Part shown: piece after piece, positions 22,506 to 35,035 of the stretch
Numbering within the stretch: position 1 is the stretch's first letter
Layout of the letters: every line of letters begins with the position of its first letter
Source of the DNA: Lepiota brunneoincarnata
Taxonomy: Eukaryota; Basidiomycota; Agaricomycetes; Agaricales; Agaricaceae
DNA: 64,000 nt
Direction of reading: 5' to 3'
Assembly (NCBI GenBank): GCA_023014365.1
Contig: JAEBUN010000017.1
Coordinates: 682,001 to 746,000 of the forward strand
The notes under the pieces: model-generated
Databases searched by the model: none
What the model was told of the DNA's origin: nothing
Seen by the model: the letters and a program-made list of their open reading frames with translations, nothing else
Program-made: the position numbers and the translations under genes

Positions 22506-22513
22506 TTTATAAA
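22506..22513 (+). promoter_or_regulatory. TATA-like element
   Basis: TTTATAAA lies 84 nt upstream of the ATG at 22597. Spacing and strand match those of the TATA element at 8591 before the other small secreted protein gene. Confidence 0.5.
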
Positions 22514-22596
22514 GCAGCCGAGTGAAGTCGAGAGCCGTTCAACAAACAACTCCTTTTCGCCCTCACTTGAACACCTGGATTTCTCAAGACATAATC

Positions 22597-22990
22597 ATGA
22601 GGCCATTGTTACTACTTGCCAACTTGTTGCTTTTGTGTTCGCTCTCGGGCGCGATCCCTATTAAGCAAGGTACAGTGAATTGTGCTGCTTTGGGCAGGTA
22701 AATGTCTTGCTGAGGGTCGGTTTGGAGATTTAGGAATCGATGGGACCTTGCCCAATGATATAGGTGAGGACCAATATGTCATTATTTGGGCCAGTGTAAC
22801 TCACTGCCACGGAAAATTGAACTTCAAGATGGTAAGTCATGAGTCTATTACAGCGGGATTGGCTTCCTGAGCACTCACACGGTTGGTGACATTAGCAGAG
22901 GCCAAGCCTTTGGAGGTCCGCAAAGAGGATGCTAAACCTGGTGAGACATGAAATCGCTGCAGTCAGAATGGACGTTGAGACTTTTGAATA
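22597..22990 (+). CDS. Candidate small secreted protein (exon structure unresolved)
   Basis: The ATG at 22597 opens a strong signal peptide (MRPLLLLANLLLLCSLSGA), then IPIKQG. Beyond that, splicing is uncertain. Reading straight on stops at 22699. An apparent 28-nt intron (22670-22697) is too short to believe. A better chain uses donor GTAAATG at about 22698 and acceptor GGCCAG near 22793, adding SVTHCHGKLNFKM before a good donor GTAAGT at about 22831. The third exon probably begins after ATTAGCAG near 22898. The mature peptide would be about 60-70 residues with a few Cys. No family is recognised. The signal peptide and TATA element support a gene; the end coordinate is approximate. Confidence 0.45.
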
Positions 22991-24385
22991 GGGTGGTACT
23001 AGGTTGGATTAGCGTAAGCTGCACTTCCTATTTGTAGAGAGGGACCCACATTGAGATCTAATTGGAGGAGGGCTTGTACAGTATGGAAACGATTTTATGG
23101 GCTTGTTACTTCTTGTACGATAGTTTGAAATGATGATATGGTTATTTTATGTAAATGAAACAAATAAGATAAGATCCTCGGGCTTGGATTACTCCGTTTG
23201 CTATGCACTTGGGTCAACATTTTGTTGGATGGTAAATACTATAAACCACTCGTAGACCTAGTTTTGCCTCCACATTAATTTGCTGAGTGAATGGAAAATT
23301 TGTTTCATACAATTATAGAGGGCAATGTACACCATTAAACCCTGTGTCATGCCTTTGGAATTGTGAGTCCGCTCTGACTTGTCACAACATCACTTATACC
23401 ATCCGGACGTCAACAATAGAGGGTAGGATAAACGGTGGTAAGTGGAGGGCTTACGACTGATGCGCATATATACAATCCGGAGCAAAACACCTGACGTGTT
23501 TTGTTATCTCTTTTTGGTGTAACAGTTACCGACCGCGCCCACGACAATACCCCAAAGCGTCCGATTTAAAGAGCATATATCACAAAAAACAACAAAAACT
23601 AATATTCTCTGCGTTCAGAATGACGTACCATATCCACCCCGCATCATGACATCCTAAGGGTGCAGGGTTCCGGATATTACCCGAAATCATAATTACCTAC
23701 GAAATCACCGTGCTGGCGAATAGGGCCCAATGGATCTTTTTTAAAAAAACCACGCAACGGCTGCAACAGTCAAGACCCATGGACATGGATAGGGCGACCT
23801 TAGGAATGTCCGTTCCGATCTATCTGCGTTTTATTATTTGTAGGGGGGAGCCCACAGTTGAAGAGAGACTTGAACGACATGAGAACGATATTACAGAGTT
23901 GGCGGCTGTTGCCTTTTGCTCAGTACTTCCAGGTGAGCTTGGATAAAATGTACATGACTTGTGCACGGTAGTGGTGTGGTGTTCTTAGGGCTGGACCATT
24001 ACCTTCCTGACAACGAAACATCATGAAATGGAGGGCTCTAAGCAAAAAAACTCTCCTGTTTTTCTGTAACCAGATCCGAGAGGAGTTATGATAAGTATTT
24101 TAAATTGCTGCCGACCGCTCCACTTGTGGGAGAATCTGGTCGTCCAACCAGATTCTTCCACCGCGCGTCAAGTTTGGCGGAATCGAACTCAAGCAGAACA
24201 AGATATTCGGTGCGGCAGAACGACACATTGTGGTATGTACTGTCCGAACCAAGGTCTCAAGATGTTATCTCACTGAGGTCTCCAGGCGTTCTTATGCGGA
24301 GCCAAAATTATTGTTCCACTCTTGCTGCAAGCACCCTGAGATTGCCTCCACTCTGGGTCAAATTATTAGTATTTAATGTCCAGGT
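22991..24385. other. Intergenic, no supported gene
   Basis: Frames at 23710-23946 and 24105-24638 show no domain or supporting exon chain. A perfect 10-bp inverted repeat (AGAATCTGGT, 6-nt loop, ACCAGATTCT) occupies 24131-24156. Nothing else stands out. Confidence 0.5.
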
Positions 24386-24619
24386 TCATGGTAGCACCTC
24401 CAAGGCATATGCGGAGCACTCATCACTGCCAAGGTCTGTAGCACATAGGGGTTCTGTAAGGCTCATCAAGTGTACTGTGGGCAGCATCCTCGCTGCTACT
24501 ATTACGGAAAAGACGGCAGCGGAAACCCCAGGAACTGCAAGCGGTGTCGTCGTGGCGATACTAAACGCGACGACGGTAAATAGGAGTGAACGTTTTGCGA
24601 TGGCTCGCTTGTCGAACAT
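24386..24619 (-). CDS. Possible small protein with N-terminal hydrophobic segment
   Basis: A 77-residue minus-strand frame begins with two basic clusters and a hydrophobic stretch (LLFTVVAFSIATTTPLAVPG) ending near a plausible signal-peptidase site (VSA-A). It then contains two Cys and an acidic end. It may be one exon of a small secreted protein. No homologous family, downstream exon or promoter element is evident, and the antisense frame is equally long. A chance frame is quite possible. Confidence 0.22.
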   Translation of the reverse strand: MFDKRAIAKRSLLFTVVAFSIATTTPLAVPGVSAAVFSVIVAARMLPTVHLMSLTEPLCATDLGSDECSAYALEVLP

Positions 24620-24876
24620 GGGGCTTTGTGATTTTTGAATAGGTGAGGACCGAAAAAAATGTTATCTAGACGCACTCCTCGAATCCTGCCTTTCGACGAT
24701 GGTGCTCACTGTTGGAGCATTGGGCACAGTATGAACAGAGGTACATGCAGTAAACATTCATAAGTGGAGCCTCGGCTTCGTTATGACGCTGTGTCGAAGC
24801 ATTGCAAAACGTCCAAGTTGAATTATACATATGGAGCGCCACCCTCTAAAGAGCACAAAACCATTATCCACTGTGT

Positions 24877-27554
24877 TCAAATGGACGCACAGCAACTAGG
24901 ACAAGCCCAATCCACCTTCCACACATCCTCCTCGGCCTTCGCATTTACCTTTCCCTTCGACAATTTGCCCCCTTCGGCTTTCGGTACTCTCCCATCGCGC
25001 TTCCTCTTCCGCCCCACCGCTTCCTTCTTGCACCACCAACCCCCCTTCATGTTTCTCACCATCGTTTCCGCCATCGACTGGAGCTTCAGCCCGACCATTA
25101 CTACTACCAGCCGTGGTACCCAGCCCCAATAGCTCTCTCCCAACCACAACCGCATCAGACAGCTCCACACCTCCCCGAGCCCAAATACCTGACACAGAGA
25201 CCTTGGCTCGCCAATCACCCAACACAAGCATCCACACATTCTCTTATCCTGCGAAAATCCCTTTCATCTTTCTCATCGCTGCCAGTCCCAGTGCCACTAT
25301 TACCAGCCCAAGCCCCAGCAGGAGTGGCAGTAACAAATGACTCAAGTTGTGATGACGATAAGCTCACATCACCAACGGCTTTAAGAACATCCCACACGAC
25401 CCTCCGAGCACGTAGGACAATATTGATGTTACCTGTGGGTCCGAGGTGAAGGTGAGGTGCATCGTTATCATTATGGTCTTTGTCGTTGTCGTTGTTGTCA
25501 TGGTCGTGATCGTGATCGTTGCTGTCGTCTTCATTGTTGCGGCTCCCGCCCCCACCGCAGCGTATGAGAGGTTGGGATGCAAGTGTAAGGAGGAAATGAT
25601 AAGAATGGGGGTGGGAGGGTTCTAGGTTTGTACGAGGGGGTGTGGTTGTGGTTGTTGGGCCTAGATTCGGGGTTGTAGTTGGGTCCTGGTCTTGGTCTGC
25701 TTGGTTGGCGTTGGTGGCCAAGAGATCTTGACGATCTCCTGGAGGGAAAGTAGGGGGAGGAGCGGTAGAGGAAACAGAAGGGGAAAGGAAGAGGGTGGAG
25801 AGGAGCATGCTAGGGGATAGGCAATGGGAAGGAGGAGGGGGTGTGGTTGTGTGGTTTCTTTTTCTGTGGGTGGAGCTGGGAGATGCTACCTGTATTATCA
25901 ATATCGATGCCTTGTGCTCGCTGATTCTTCCGAAGTCCTTGGGATGCTGATACCGTTGGCGTTGACGCTAGCGCTGGGATCCACGAGCAGATTCTCCACT
26001 TCGACTACACTCCCCGCTGACCATTTACCACTTCCTCCTGTTGCTGATACAATACGTCGTCGGTTGGTCGGACGCTCATCGCCTTGCGCTGATAATTCTT
26101 GAGTCGGGGATGAGAGTTGCCGTCGATGATAGATCCTCTGGAGGAGCTTTAAGATCTCCTCGCCACTCCCACTCCCTCTCCTAATCAACCCTAAAAGATC
26201 CACGTCCTCATCTGCATCAGGCGACGCACACAACAGCCTAATTGCACGTTTCGTAAAGAAGCTCTCAGATTCGGAATCATTTCCCTCTGGATGACCTTTG
26301 TCGGTTACCTCGGTACTGTCTTCCGCTTCCCTTGCCACTAGCGCCACCACCCCTGCCCTTTCCTTTTCCTTTCCCTTGCGGTTTTGTCTTTTTTGTTTGC
26401 GTTCGCGGCACGATGACTTCCGAATCGACCCAGATTGAATTGGTATCCTTGAGGCATTTGACGTGGTATGCAGTTCGACAAGAGGGTCGTGGGCAAAAGT
26501 ACATGGGCCCTGTGAGGGGTGAGGTGTCGTCTGGTCTGTAGGGTGTTGAGCAGAGGCAGATTCGGGATCCTGGTGTTGGCTATTTTTGTAGCAATGTTGG
26601 TATGGAGGAGTTGCAAATATCGGTTAGGGAGCAAGAGGAAAAGGAGGAAGAGAAGGGATTGAATAACGTACACTGATTTTATGCTGGTCAAGTTTGACCT
26701 GATACCTCCAGTAAAACATCTGTGGACCTATAGGTTCTTGTGATTCGGGGCCCTGGCTGTCTGTGTCATCGCCTGAATCGGAATCGATGGGGGCTTTGGT
26801 TTTGCCTTTTCCCTTGGTTTTGGGTCTGGGTTTCTTGGGTTGGCGGAAGGTGCGGAGTCTGGGCATGGGTATGATTTCGTTGAAGGTTTGGGGGAGGACG
26901 AAGTCCCAGTGGTTGGAGACGAGGCGCTCGAATTTGCCGATCGTTGAGGTGTCGCTGCATATTGTGCGTGTGTTAGCGACGGGGAAGGGTGGTAAGAGTG
27001 GGGGTACCGACAAGGACTTGAAGACCCGCGCTGCATCCTGGGCGGAGTAGAACCATCGTACCTTGGTCCAAATCTGAGAGAGTCAACGATAGGTTTGGGA
27101 GCGTATGTTGTTAGAGCTCGTACTTCTTCAGAGTCCTCGTTACCAGCGTCTGCTCGTATTTCTAGTATCTTTCCAACCCAATATTCGTGCGGCTCGATTG
27201 GGTCTCCCGGGTTCTTGCCGGATGGGAGTATGGTTGCTCTGGGTTTACGGTTCGGAACATGGATGGGTAGAGCAGCAGCTGGGTGGAACGCACACTTCAC
27301 CTCTACGAAAGTTATATTTGTTTCCGTTTTCATCACTGACTATTCATAAATGAGTGATTGGGATGGAGAACGGAAGCGGAAGACGGCGGCTCACTTGAGA
27401 AAAGCCCGTAGGTGTTCATCTTACTCCACCGCTCAATAGTGGGCACCGAGGGTTCTTCTGCGTCCTCGCCGCCCCGCACTTGACGAGAGCCTTTGTATTT
27501 GAGTCTGGACGAGGCTTTGCGGGGCATGGTCAGCCTGGAAGGACGACGGCCCAT
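24877..27554 (-). CDS. BAH domain and PHD-finger chromatin protein
   Basis: A multi-exon minus-strand gene. Exon 1 starts at 27554 (MGRRPSRLTMPRK...). Exon 2 from 27335 encodes the BAH domain: EVKCAFHP..., EPHEYWVGKILEIRAD, IWTKVRWFYSAQDAARVF, FERLVSNHWDFVLPQTF. After a charged linker comes an atypical PHD finger with Cys/His order ICLCSTPY...MYFCPRPSC, RTAYHVKC (about 26590-26440). The middle (about 26350-25215) is low complexity, with a conserved helix NIVLRARRVVWDVLKA. The end has a probable zinc ribbon, DWACPSCCASI, stopping at 24877. BAH and PHD modules read nucleosomes and histone tails, so a nuclear role in transcription or silencing is likely. Introns near 26960, 26660, 25950 and 25230-25100 are only partly resolved. 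The reading frame changes near 26340-26400 without an obvious intron, so an indel is possible. Confidence 0.8.
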
Positions 27555-27664
27555 TTCAGTTGTTTGAACCCAAATCGAGAAAAATCAGTCCCAAAGGCCC
27601 AAGCTGCAGCTTACGTCATCGCCATGGGTATGGCATGAGGGAACCGAATGGGTTCGGGTTTCCA
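27555..27664. promoter_or_regulatory. 110-bp bidirectional promoter
   Basis: Only 110 bp separate the start codon of the BAH-PHD gene (27554, minus) from that of the YOP1-like gene (27665, plus). All core promoter and 5' leader sequence for both must therefore overlap or extend into the other gene. Confidence 0.6.
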
Positions 27665-28752
27665 ATGCTCTTCTTCTTCACTTCCAGAATCATCGGGTCC
27701 GTATTCGCTCTTCTGGGGTTTTGGGTGTTTTATGACGGGTTACTGCAGTTCGCTAGTGGCCTTTTTGTACCCGGGTTATGCATCCTACAAGACTCTAAGC
27801 CAACGTCCGGCCTCGGAGGAAGATCTCGAAAGGTGGCTAAAGTACTGGTCCGTGCTAGGGTGTGTCGTTGGTGTTGAGTATGTTGCAGAGTGGGCCATCT
27901 CTTGGTAAAATGTTGCATCTCCGTTATATTCAGTGATAATCTGAACACATGCATAGGATACCGTTCTACTACACCCTCAAGACCCTCTTCTTGCTCTACC
28001 TCGCTCTCCCGCAAACACAAGGCTCGTCATACCTCTACACTCACCACCTCCAACCCTTTTTCCGCACACATGAAACGCAGATCGACACTGCACTGGCCAA
28101 GTTCAAGACGAAAATTTATACATTTTTGCAGCAGCGCGCGAGGATAGCATGGGATCAGGCTGCGGTTGCTATGGGCCAGCCGCCCTCCTCTACTGGGGGA
28201 ATGAATCAAGAAGAAGAAGAAGAAGAAGAGAGGACATCATCGATATCTGGTCCGGGACAGCTTGTTTCGAATTTGTGGGCAAGTTATGGGCCGGGGATTT
28301 TGGCCGGTGGTATGGCACTGATCAGGCAGAGCACTGGCGGTTCTGCGCAAACCTCGACTGGTTCTGGTGCTGCGAAGAAAAGACCGGGACCGAGCGTCCT
28401 TACGACCCCTCCGAGTTCGCATATCCGTTCCGCTGGGAGACAGCGGGGTGCGGATGGCGGTACGCCTGTGATAATTGAGGGGCTACCTGTTAGTGGGACT
28501 GGTGGGAGTTCTACCTCGAGGAGTTCGTCGGATTCGGCTGTGAGGAGGAATGTACCAGGACATAGGAGGGATCGGTCCGGGAGTGGTGGAAGTGGGAGGT
28601 TTGAAGAGGTTGAGGCACCGAGTGATGTGGAGGGGTATGATGTGGGTGAGGGCGAAGAGGGATATGTGAGAGGCAAAGCAGGTGGAAGTGGAGGAGGATG
28701 GTTTGGTTGGGGAACAGCCGGGAAGGGATATGAAAGGGTCAAAAGTGATTAA
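27665..28752 (+). CDS. TB2/DP1/HVA22 family ER-shaping protein (YOP1/REEP type)
   Basis: Exons are 27665-27696, 27749-27904 and 27957-28752. They sum to 984 nt, or 327 residues. The first intron (52 nt, donor GTCCGT, acceptor CTGCAG) is the only choice I found that gives both a normal length and the right frame. The N-terminal 120 residues carry the family hallmarks AFLYPGYASYKTL, ASEEDLERWLKYWSVLG, VEYVAEW, then IPFYYTLKTLFLLYLALPQT, i.e. two hydrophobic hairpins that wedge into the ER outer leaflet and bend tubules. The remaining 190 residues are an acidic, Gly/Ser-rich disordered tail, longer than in yeast Yop1 (180 residues in total) but common in basidiomycete homologues. It is divergent from the BAH-PHD gene. 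Confidence 0.9.
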
Positions 28753-29097
28753 TGCGTTTAGAGATTATTTAATTGGCTTTCTCAAATGATTAATAGTATA
28801 ATTTTCTTTTCCAAGAAACGGACTGACCGGCTATCATGGAAAGTCAGCATGTACTCCACGCCGTATTAATCAGAACCCATCGGGAGTTTTTACAGAGTTT
28901 GTCTGTTGGTAGCTAAGGAAGGGTGATAACGAGGATACGTAACCGTGTGGGAATAGTGCGTGACACGCTGCACGTGCATTGTGACAGGTTTCCTCTGTTG
29001 GGTATTGAGGGCCGATTGGATCTCCTTTTACGGTGCGCTAAGAAGTCAGCGAAGGTCTCTCATCCATCCAAATGCCCTTCTCCTCTCACCACTGACC
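28753..29097. other. Short intergenic region
   Basis: 345 nt between the YOP1-like stop and the transcription-factor start. The first part is AT-rich 3' flank; the last 100 nt before 29098 are pyrimidine-rich, as expected for a core promoter. No gene is seen. Confidence 0.55.
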
Positions 29098-32000
29098 ATG
29101 CCTCCACCTACTTCCTCTCGAAAAGACTCAAACCCTCACCTCAAAGCCCAGGACAAGGAGACAAAGCGAGCAAGGGGTCTGTCCTGTCTCTTCTCCCGAA
29201 TATCCCATCACCCGATTGACAATCCCTTCCAGGCGCTCTCTCTTGTGCCGAGTGCAGACGGTATGTATTCCCCCCTCCGTTATTTCCCGCTCCAATTGTC
29301 CCCTCGTGCTTATTCGCCTTGCCTCCCCTTTCTATAGTCTAAAACTAAAGTGCGATAAGACTGTCCCCTGCTCCAGGTGCGCTCCCGATCACACGCTCCA
29401 TCTTATTCGGCTGCTCAATATCTTTTTTAAAAGTTGTAAGCGGAGAGGATGTTCCGCCATTTGTCCAAACGGAAGCCTGATCACAGGCCAGGGCACCCGG
29501 TTTGTCCACTCCCTGCTGCTATTTTACCCTCGCTCATACGCTTCACAATACAGATTCGTCCTCGCGGACACCGAAAAACTACACCAGAAAATCGCTCAGA
29601 TGAGCGATAGGATCCGCCAACTCGAAGACGCCGTCGCAATCCTCCAGTCTACACTCAGTAGCGAACCCCACCCCCTCCTCTCACGCGAGCTCCTCAAAAT
29701 CAAGTCCAGCATCGAACTCCATGCTGCTATCGACGAAGAGGTCGTGGCGCAGTCCGGCAAGCAGGAACCTGAAGACGAGTCCGTGATTGACGCCTTTGGT
29801 ACCCTCGCCATCAGAGATGATGGTGCTGCGACATTCTATGGGAGGTCAGCTGGTTCAGAGGTGCCGTTTCTTTTCTTTCTTTGGGGTTCAGATTTTTATT
29901 CACGTAATTGTCGCAGAGTTTATTGATTGTGAGTACGCAACATGAAGGGTGGGACGACCCTACTGATTCTTTCCCTCTCTCAGGGCGAGTCAACGACCCC
30001 TCATGGTGAGGACCAAACCCATAGAAACACCCTACACCAACCACGGCCCCTGCAATCCCATCTTCCATCGTCCTCAACAACTGCCACCGTTGTACAACAA
30101 CACCTCCATGCACAACACGCCCGCACTGATGCGACTCTAAGCCAGTCTCCACAAGCATCCATCGCTTCCCTTGGCGCATCTTTCCCCCTTAGCGCCAATG
30201 CATTCCAGAATATCCATATCGATATGGACTACCTCCTCGTCAACTTTCTGCCCAAATGGGAAGAGGGATGGCGGTTGTCCCAGCTGTACCTTGAACAGGC
30301 ACCATGGTTCTTTGGTGCAGTAACGAAGAGACAGTTGTCGGAGGAGATGTTGCCAATGTGGTATTACGAGGCAAGGGGGTTGGCACCTACAAGTCCACTA
30401 CCGGGAGGGAGTGGAGGAACACCGCTGACCCCAGTAAGTCCTATCCAAGGTCACTCACAACCCAACGCTGCCTCTCCCGGATCATACTCAACGTCGTCCT
30501 CATCATCCTCAACGACTCACGGTGGACCTCCGTCTACGAATCCATCCCAAACAACCCGTACAGCCCACGATCTCGCGCTTCTCTTCATGATTTTTTGCTT
30601 CGGTGCACTAACAGATATTAATCTCCCTTCAGCGCCTGACAATGCCACGGCAGAGGAGTATTACCAACTGACAAAGGCAGCGTTGGTGCTGGAACCGGTG
30701 TTGGAGAGGCCACCGAGTGTAGCCACGGTGCAAACCTTATCGTTGATGGCTATCTATGAGGGGATTTGTTCGAGGGACGGATCTATTGAGCGAACATGGT
30801 CACTGTTTGGCATTGCAGTCAAATTGGCCCAGAGCGTGAGTCTTTATCCTCAACGGGTTTTGGGCGGTTGGTGCTGAGAACTTTGTGGCGTTGGGACAGA
30901 TTGGCTTGCGTGAGTAAACCTTTTCCCCGAAGAGTTTGGTGGTTGAGCGCTGATGGCTGCCTTATATTAGACCGGGATTGTGCGAGGTGGAAGCTTTCGC
31001 CTGCGGAAGTGCAGAAACGGAGAGCCTTGTTCTGGGAGTTGTTTATCACTGATTGCTGGCAGGCATGTCAGAGCGTGTTTGATGTGCAGTCTTCACACTC
31101 ATGTTAGTTGCGCAGAGTCTAGCTACGGGGAGATTGTCGACCTTCTCGCTTCCGTTTGTCGATTGCGAACTGCCTATGGATCCGGACCAGATAATAGCCG
31201 AGGATGGCAGTATTCAGCCGAGCTGTACGTCTCTACTTTTGTGGCACGCTTTCCCCGTTTATGCATGATTGGCACCTATACAGTCCCTCACTGGAAAGCC
31301 CGCTTCGGCGCAGAATGTGTATCAGCAGTCGTCCAAGGCACGCTCACCTCCCGCGCGCCCAAGTATAGTATTATTTTAGATTTGGATCGAAAGGTGCGGG
31401 ACATGGAGCTGCCGCTGTATGCACAGCAGGCGGCTGCCCAAGATGGGACTGCAACAGAGAGGGGGCTTGGGGGGACAATGAGCAGGTTCATGCCGATTAA
31501 TTACCGGGAGTTGAGTGAGTGCTTTGGCATTATGTCGCGATGATGATGAGGCTGATGGTCTGGGTTAGCATTACTGTATATCCACAGGTGCTTCTTCGCC
31601 CATGCTATATCGACGCACCCGAACGACCCGATCAAGTCGCAGTACGCGCCGAGCTTCTTAGCGGGGTACAGAAGCGCATCCACGATTCTGGGTTCTGTGA
31701 GGCAACAGTTTATGTTGTTCCCTAGACAGATCTCAAGGTTTTGGGTGTTATGGACACATGCCTTCAGTGCTACGGTGAGTTTCCTGGTCACGGGGAAACC
31801 AATGTTTCTAACTCGTCCGTGGATAGGTGATGCTGGCGTCGGTGGCCACGCACGTTTCAAAACAATCACAAGTGGCGCATGCGGCGTTTATTGAACTCAA
31901 AGCCGCATGTGAGTTGTTTGAGCACGCGGCAAAACATGGGGGGAGGGCTGTCAAGTTTCTGGTGCGTAGCCATATTCATGTTGGTTTCAATTGTAGGTTA

Positions 32001-33783
32001 ATGTGTCCCCTCCCTCTTAAGCCGATCCTCCAGCGCCTACAAGCCAAAGCCCAAAAATCATTCGAAGACAGTCAAAATGGTGTCCCTGCGAATATACCCA
32101 ATGATATCCTCAAGCCTTCACGCACGGACGACGAGAAGAACGAATTGGAGATATTTGGTGGGAAAACACATACAGTTGCAACCAAGACTCCTGGAACACG
32201 GCCCGCACTTAATGGAAATGGTAAAGCATTGGCTCCTCTTTTCATAAGCGCACGAGAAAACCAGGGCTAACATTTCGGCATAGAGAATCTGTCCTCTTCG
32301 AGAGAGAGTTCTGGAAGTCCTCAGGTTGTGCCTCATGTGCAGATTCAGGCTCCGCCACAAGTGCAGCAACAATATGATCATCCACGACAGCAACAGACGC
32401 CGACGTTACCATTACATCAACAACGGCAGCTGGTTACGCAGTATCCGTCGTTTGAGGGTGTTCATCCGAGTTTGGTGAATGAATTGCACGGGTTTGGCGG
32501 TCGGATTGAGGCGCAGATTCGACAGGCTTATTTGAATCAGGGTGCGGATGTGGGCGAGGATGGCGGTGGGAGTGAGAGGGAGGAAGTGGAGGGGGTGGGG
32601 GATGAGAATGAGATGGTTGGGGTCGAGTTCCAGCAGCAGCAAGAGATGGAATATCAGCAACAGCAACAGCAACAACAGATGGAGATGGAACAGCAGCGCC
32701 AAATGCAGATCGAGGCTGAGAGACGAAGGAGGTACGAGCAGCAGCAAAGGAGCGAGGAGGCCGCAGCGAGAGAGAGGAAGAGAGTGAATTTGGGAAGGGA
32801 AAGGGAGAGTTTGAAGAGTGTAAAGAGGGAGCGACAGGAGTATGAGGCGCAACGTCAGCCACAACAGTACGAACAATACCAGCCCAGACCAGCCCCGCCC
32901 CCCGCATACCAAACCCAACCCCCAGCCCCATCTCAACCGAGTATGCACCAGTATTCGCAGCCCCAGCAAAATCCTCAATATAACGGGTACTACCTCCAAC
33001 CACAACCTCCTTCCGACGAGGGGCGTACGCAGCAGCAGCAACAGAGGATACCACCACCCTTGCACCACCCACCTCAGCATCAGCTTTCGCAGTCGCAATC
33101 ACACCCGAATTTGAGGCAATCTTATGCGCAAGGGCAAGGGCAGATGTATCAAAGTCATGCTCATGCCGCTGCTCCTCCTCCTCCACCCCCGCTTCCCCCG
33201 CAATACCAGCACCATCAGACTCAGAACGCGGCTCACCGGCATCCGGTACATGCACAACACCAGCAGTTGCACGTTGTACCGCCACAATACGCAGGCCCTG
33301 GAGGAAAGGAGTCGGTTGATATGACACTCACGACGCCGTCGTCTGCGACTGCGAGTTCGATGTCATCGCAGCAGACACCTGTGACGCCATATGATGTTCA
33401 TGCGCCCTATAGCCAGCAATTCCAGCAGCAACCGGGTCAATCCCCGCCTCACTCGCTGGCACCACAACAACAAGGATATTCGCAAGGGACATACACACAG
33501 TATTGGGCGGCTGCGCCGAATGTCCCGGAACAACAGCCACAACAGCAGCAGCAGCATTCGCAGTATCCTCAGCACCAGCAACCCCAACCGGGACAACAGC
33601 AGTATACACCGACGGGTGTGTTGAAAGGGATTGCTGCTGATGATAGTCGGCTGCAGGAGACGTGGCAGACGTATATGTATAATGTGAGTTGAACCCTTTT
33701 TTTTTTTTTTTTCCTTGTGGAAGTGTGGATTAAATACGACATGTTTGTTACAGGTTGCTTCACCCAAACCATTCTTTGATTGA
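29098..33783 (+). CDS. Zn2Cys6 fungal transcription factor with Gln-rich C-terminus
   Basis: Sixteen exons are resolved: 29098-29176, 29233-29260, 29338-29376, 29434-29499, 29554-29860, 29917-29928, 29984-30835, 30900-30909, 30971-31066, 31108-31224, 31284-31514, 31569-31774, 31827-31961, 32022-32220, 32284-33683 and 33754-33783. They give 1268 residues with all phases consistent. The binuclear zinc cluster uses C31, C34, C41, C47, C50 and C59 (SCAECRRLKLKCDKTVPCSS). It is followed by a coiled-coil dimerisation segment (LADTEKLHQKIAQMSDRIRQ). The middle is the fungal-specific TF domain, including ALFWELFITDCW, LPFVDCELPMDPDQ, YIHRCFFAHAISTHP. The last 450 residues are Gln/Pro-rich and probably activating. 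It acts in the nucleus as a sequence-specific regulator. The target pathway cannot be named from sequence. Exons of 12 and 10 nt are unusually short. Confidence 0.93.
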
Positions 33784-35035
33784 TTCCGTTCTCTACTTGG
33801 GACCCTTCCACTTCTTTCATCATTATGGTATTTATGATTTTTTTTCCTTGGCAATTGTTGGTGCCATCTTATACATATATACCGCCATTCGTGGCTTCGA
33901 CCTTGTGGTACATATTCTATCATCCTTGTTCGTACTGTACATATTGCTTGTTTCGAAACGGGAATATTTTGCCTCGTGTCGCTTATTTTGTTCTATTAAG
34001 CTGGACGCGAGGCGAGTGGAAGTCTGTTGTTATTTTCGTATATTAATTGGTTATGCGGTTTCGTCTTCTCAGCTGATGCGAGTGGTGTTGGAATTGGGAT
34101 TGGGAGGATAGGATAGGATGTTTAAATCACCCTCAATCCCAGAATATATGTAAATGTACTCAAAATATAACGTAGGAAGGGGGGAGTTGGAACTTGGGCA
34201 CTCACAATAAGGTGCTTGCCGTGCAGGGGTGCATGTGCCTAACCGTAAAAGGCACCGAAGTTAGATGATGACCCTGGTCTGGGTATTACGGGAGACACTC
34301 CACCTGTGTTGATTGTATTCGGTGGCTGAAGTAAGGGATAAAATAGGCATGAGGCTGAGGCTTCCCAACTTGATCTTGTTGTTCCCAGCTCTCGGGGGTG
34401 CGTAGCTGTGGAACAAAAGGGTGAAGGTGTGTTTTTTGTTATGTAACAGGAACACGGGGACAATTTAAAAGAGAGTAGCCTGGAGCAACGGCGATCACAG
34501 TCCAACTTGGTAGATATTTCCAGTCAGGGCCATTAAATAATCATTTGGATCAGGACGGCATCCAGGTTGTTGCATTTTGCCTCCGGGTTTCAAAGTCAGA
34601 TGTCGGGTTCTACATGGTAGTTAAGAGTAATGGAGGGACTGGGTGTCGTCAGCTGGGGAACTGGATTGGATGACATTCTATTCCTGGAGGACATGCGATC
34701 ATTTATTACCGGGTGCACTAACTTTAAGCCAACATATTTCTTTTGTCCTCAATGTGTGTACGATGGCGTGCTCTGGAAAGAAACAGAGCCTTCCGATTGA
34801 CGCAATCTATGACGTTGTGCTCGGAGTTGTTATCAGAGTCATTTTGAGATTCTCTTGTCTGGCGGGGTTTGAACACGTTGAACACGATCATTAATCACTC
34901 GTTGTTCTCACACCTGTGCATAACGAGGGTTTGATGGACATTTTTATACATGTATGTAGCTGAGTAAAGAAGGAGAAAGATTCATGTTCAAGTACCTGAG
35001 ACACAATTTCCAACCAATGGCGATAGACGTTTGGT
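33784..35035. other. Intergenic between convergent 3' ends
   Basis: This is the 3' flank of the transcription factor (AT-rich) and of the minus-strand gene ending at 35036. Frames at 33755-34111 and 34643-34894 lack domain support. No RNA gene is recognised. Confidence 0.5.

Noticed and set aside
22670..22697. 28-nt intron in the candidate secreted protein
   Set aside because: Below any plausible intron length; a longer alternative exists.
25215..25582. His/Asp/Asn-rich frames as an independent gene
   Set aside because: They fall within the low-complexity linker of the BAH-PHD gene, between conserved segments in the same direction.
32412..33098. Long minus-strand frame opposite the Gln-rich exon of the Zn2Cys6 gene
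   Set aside because: It is a Leu/Arg-rich shadow of CAG/CAA-rich coding DNA on the plus strand; the plus-strand exon chain is fully in phase.
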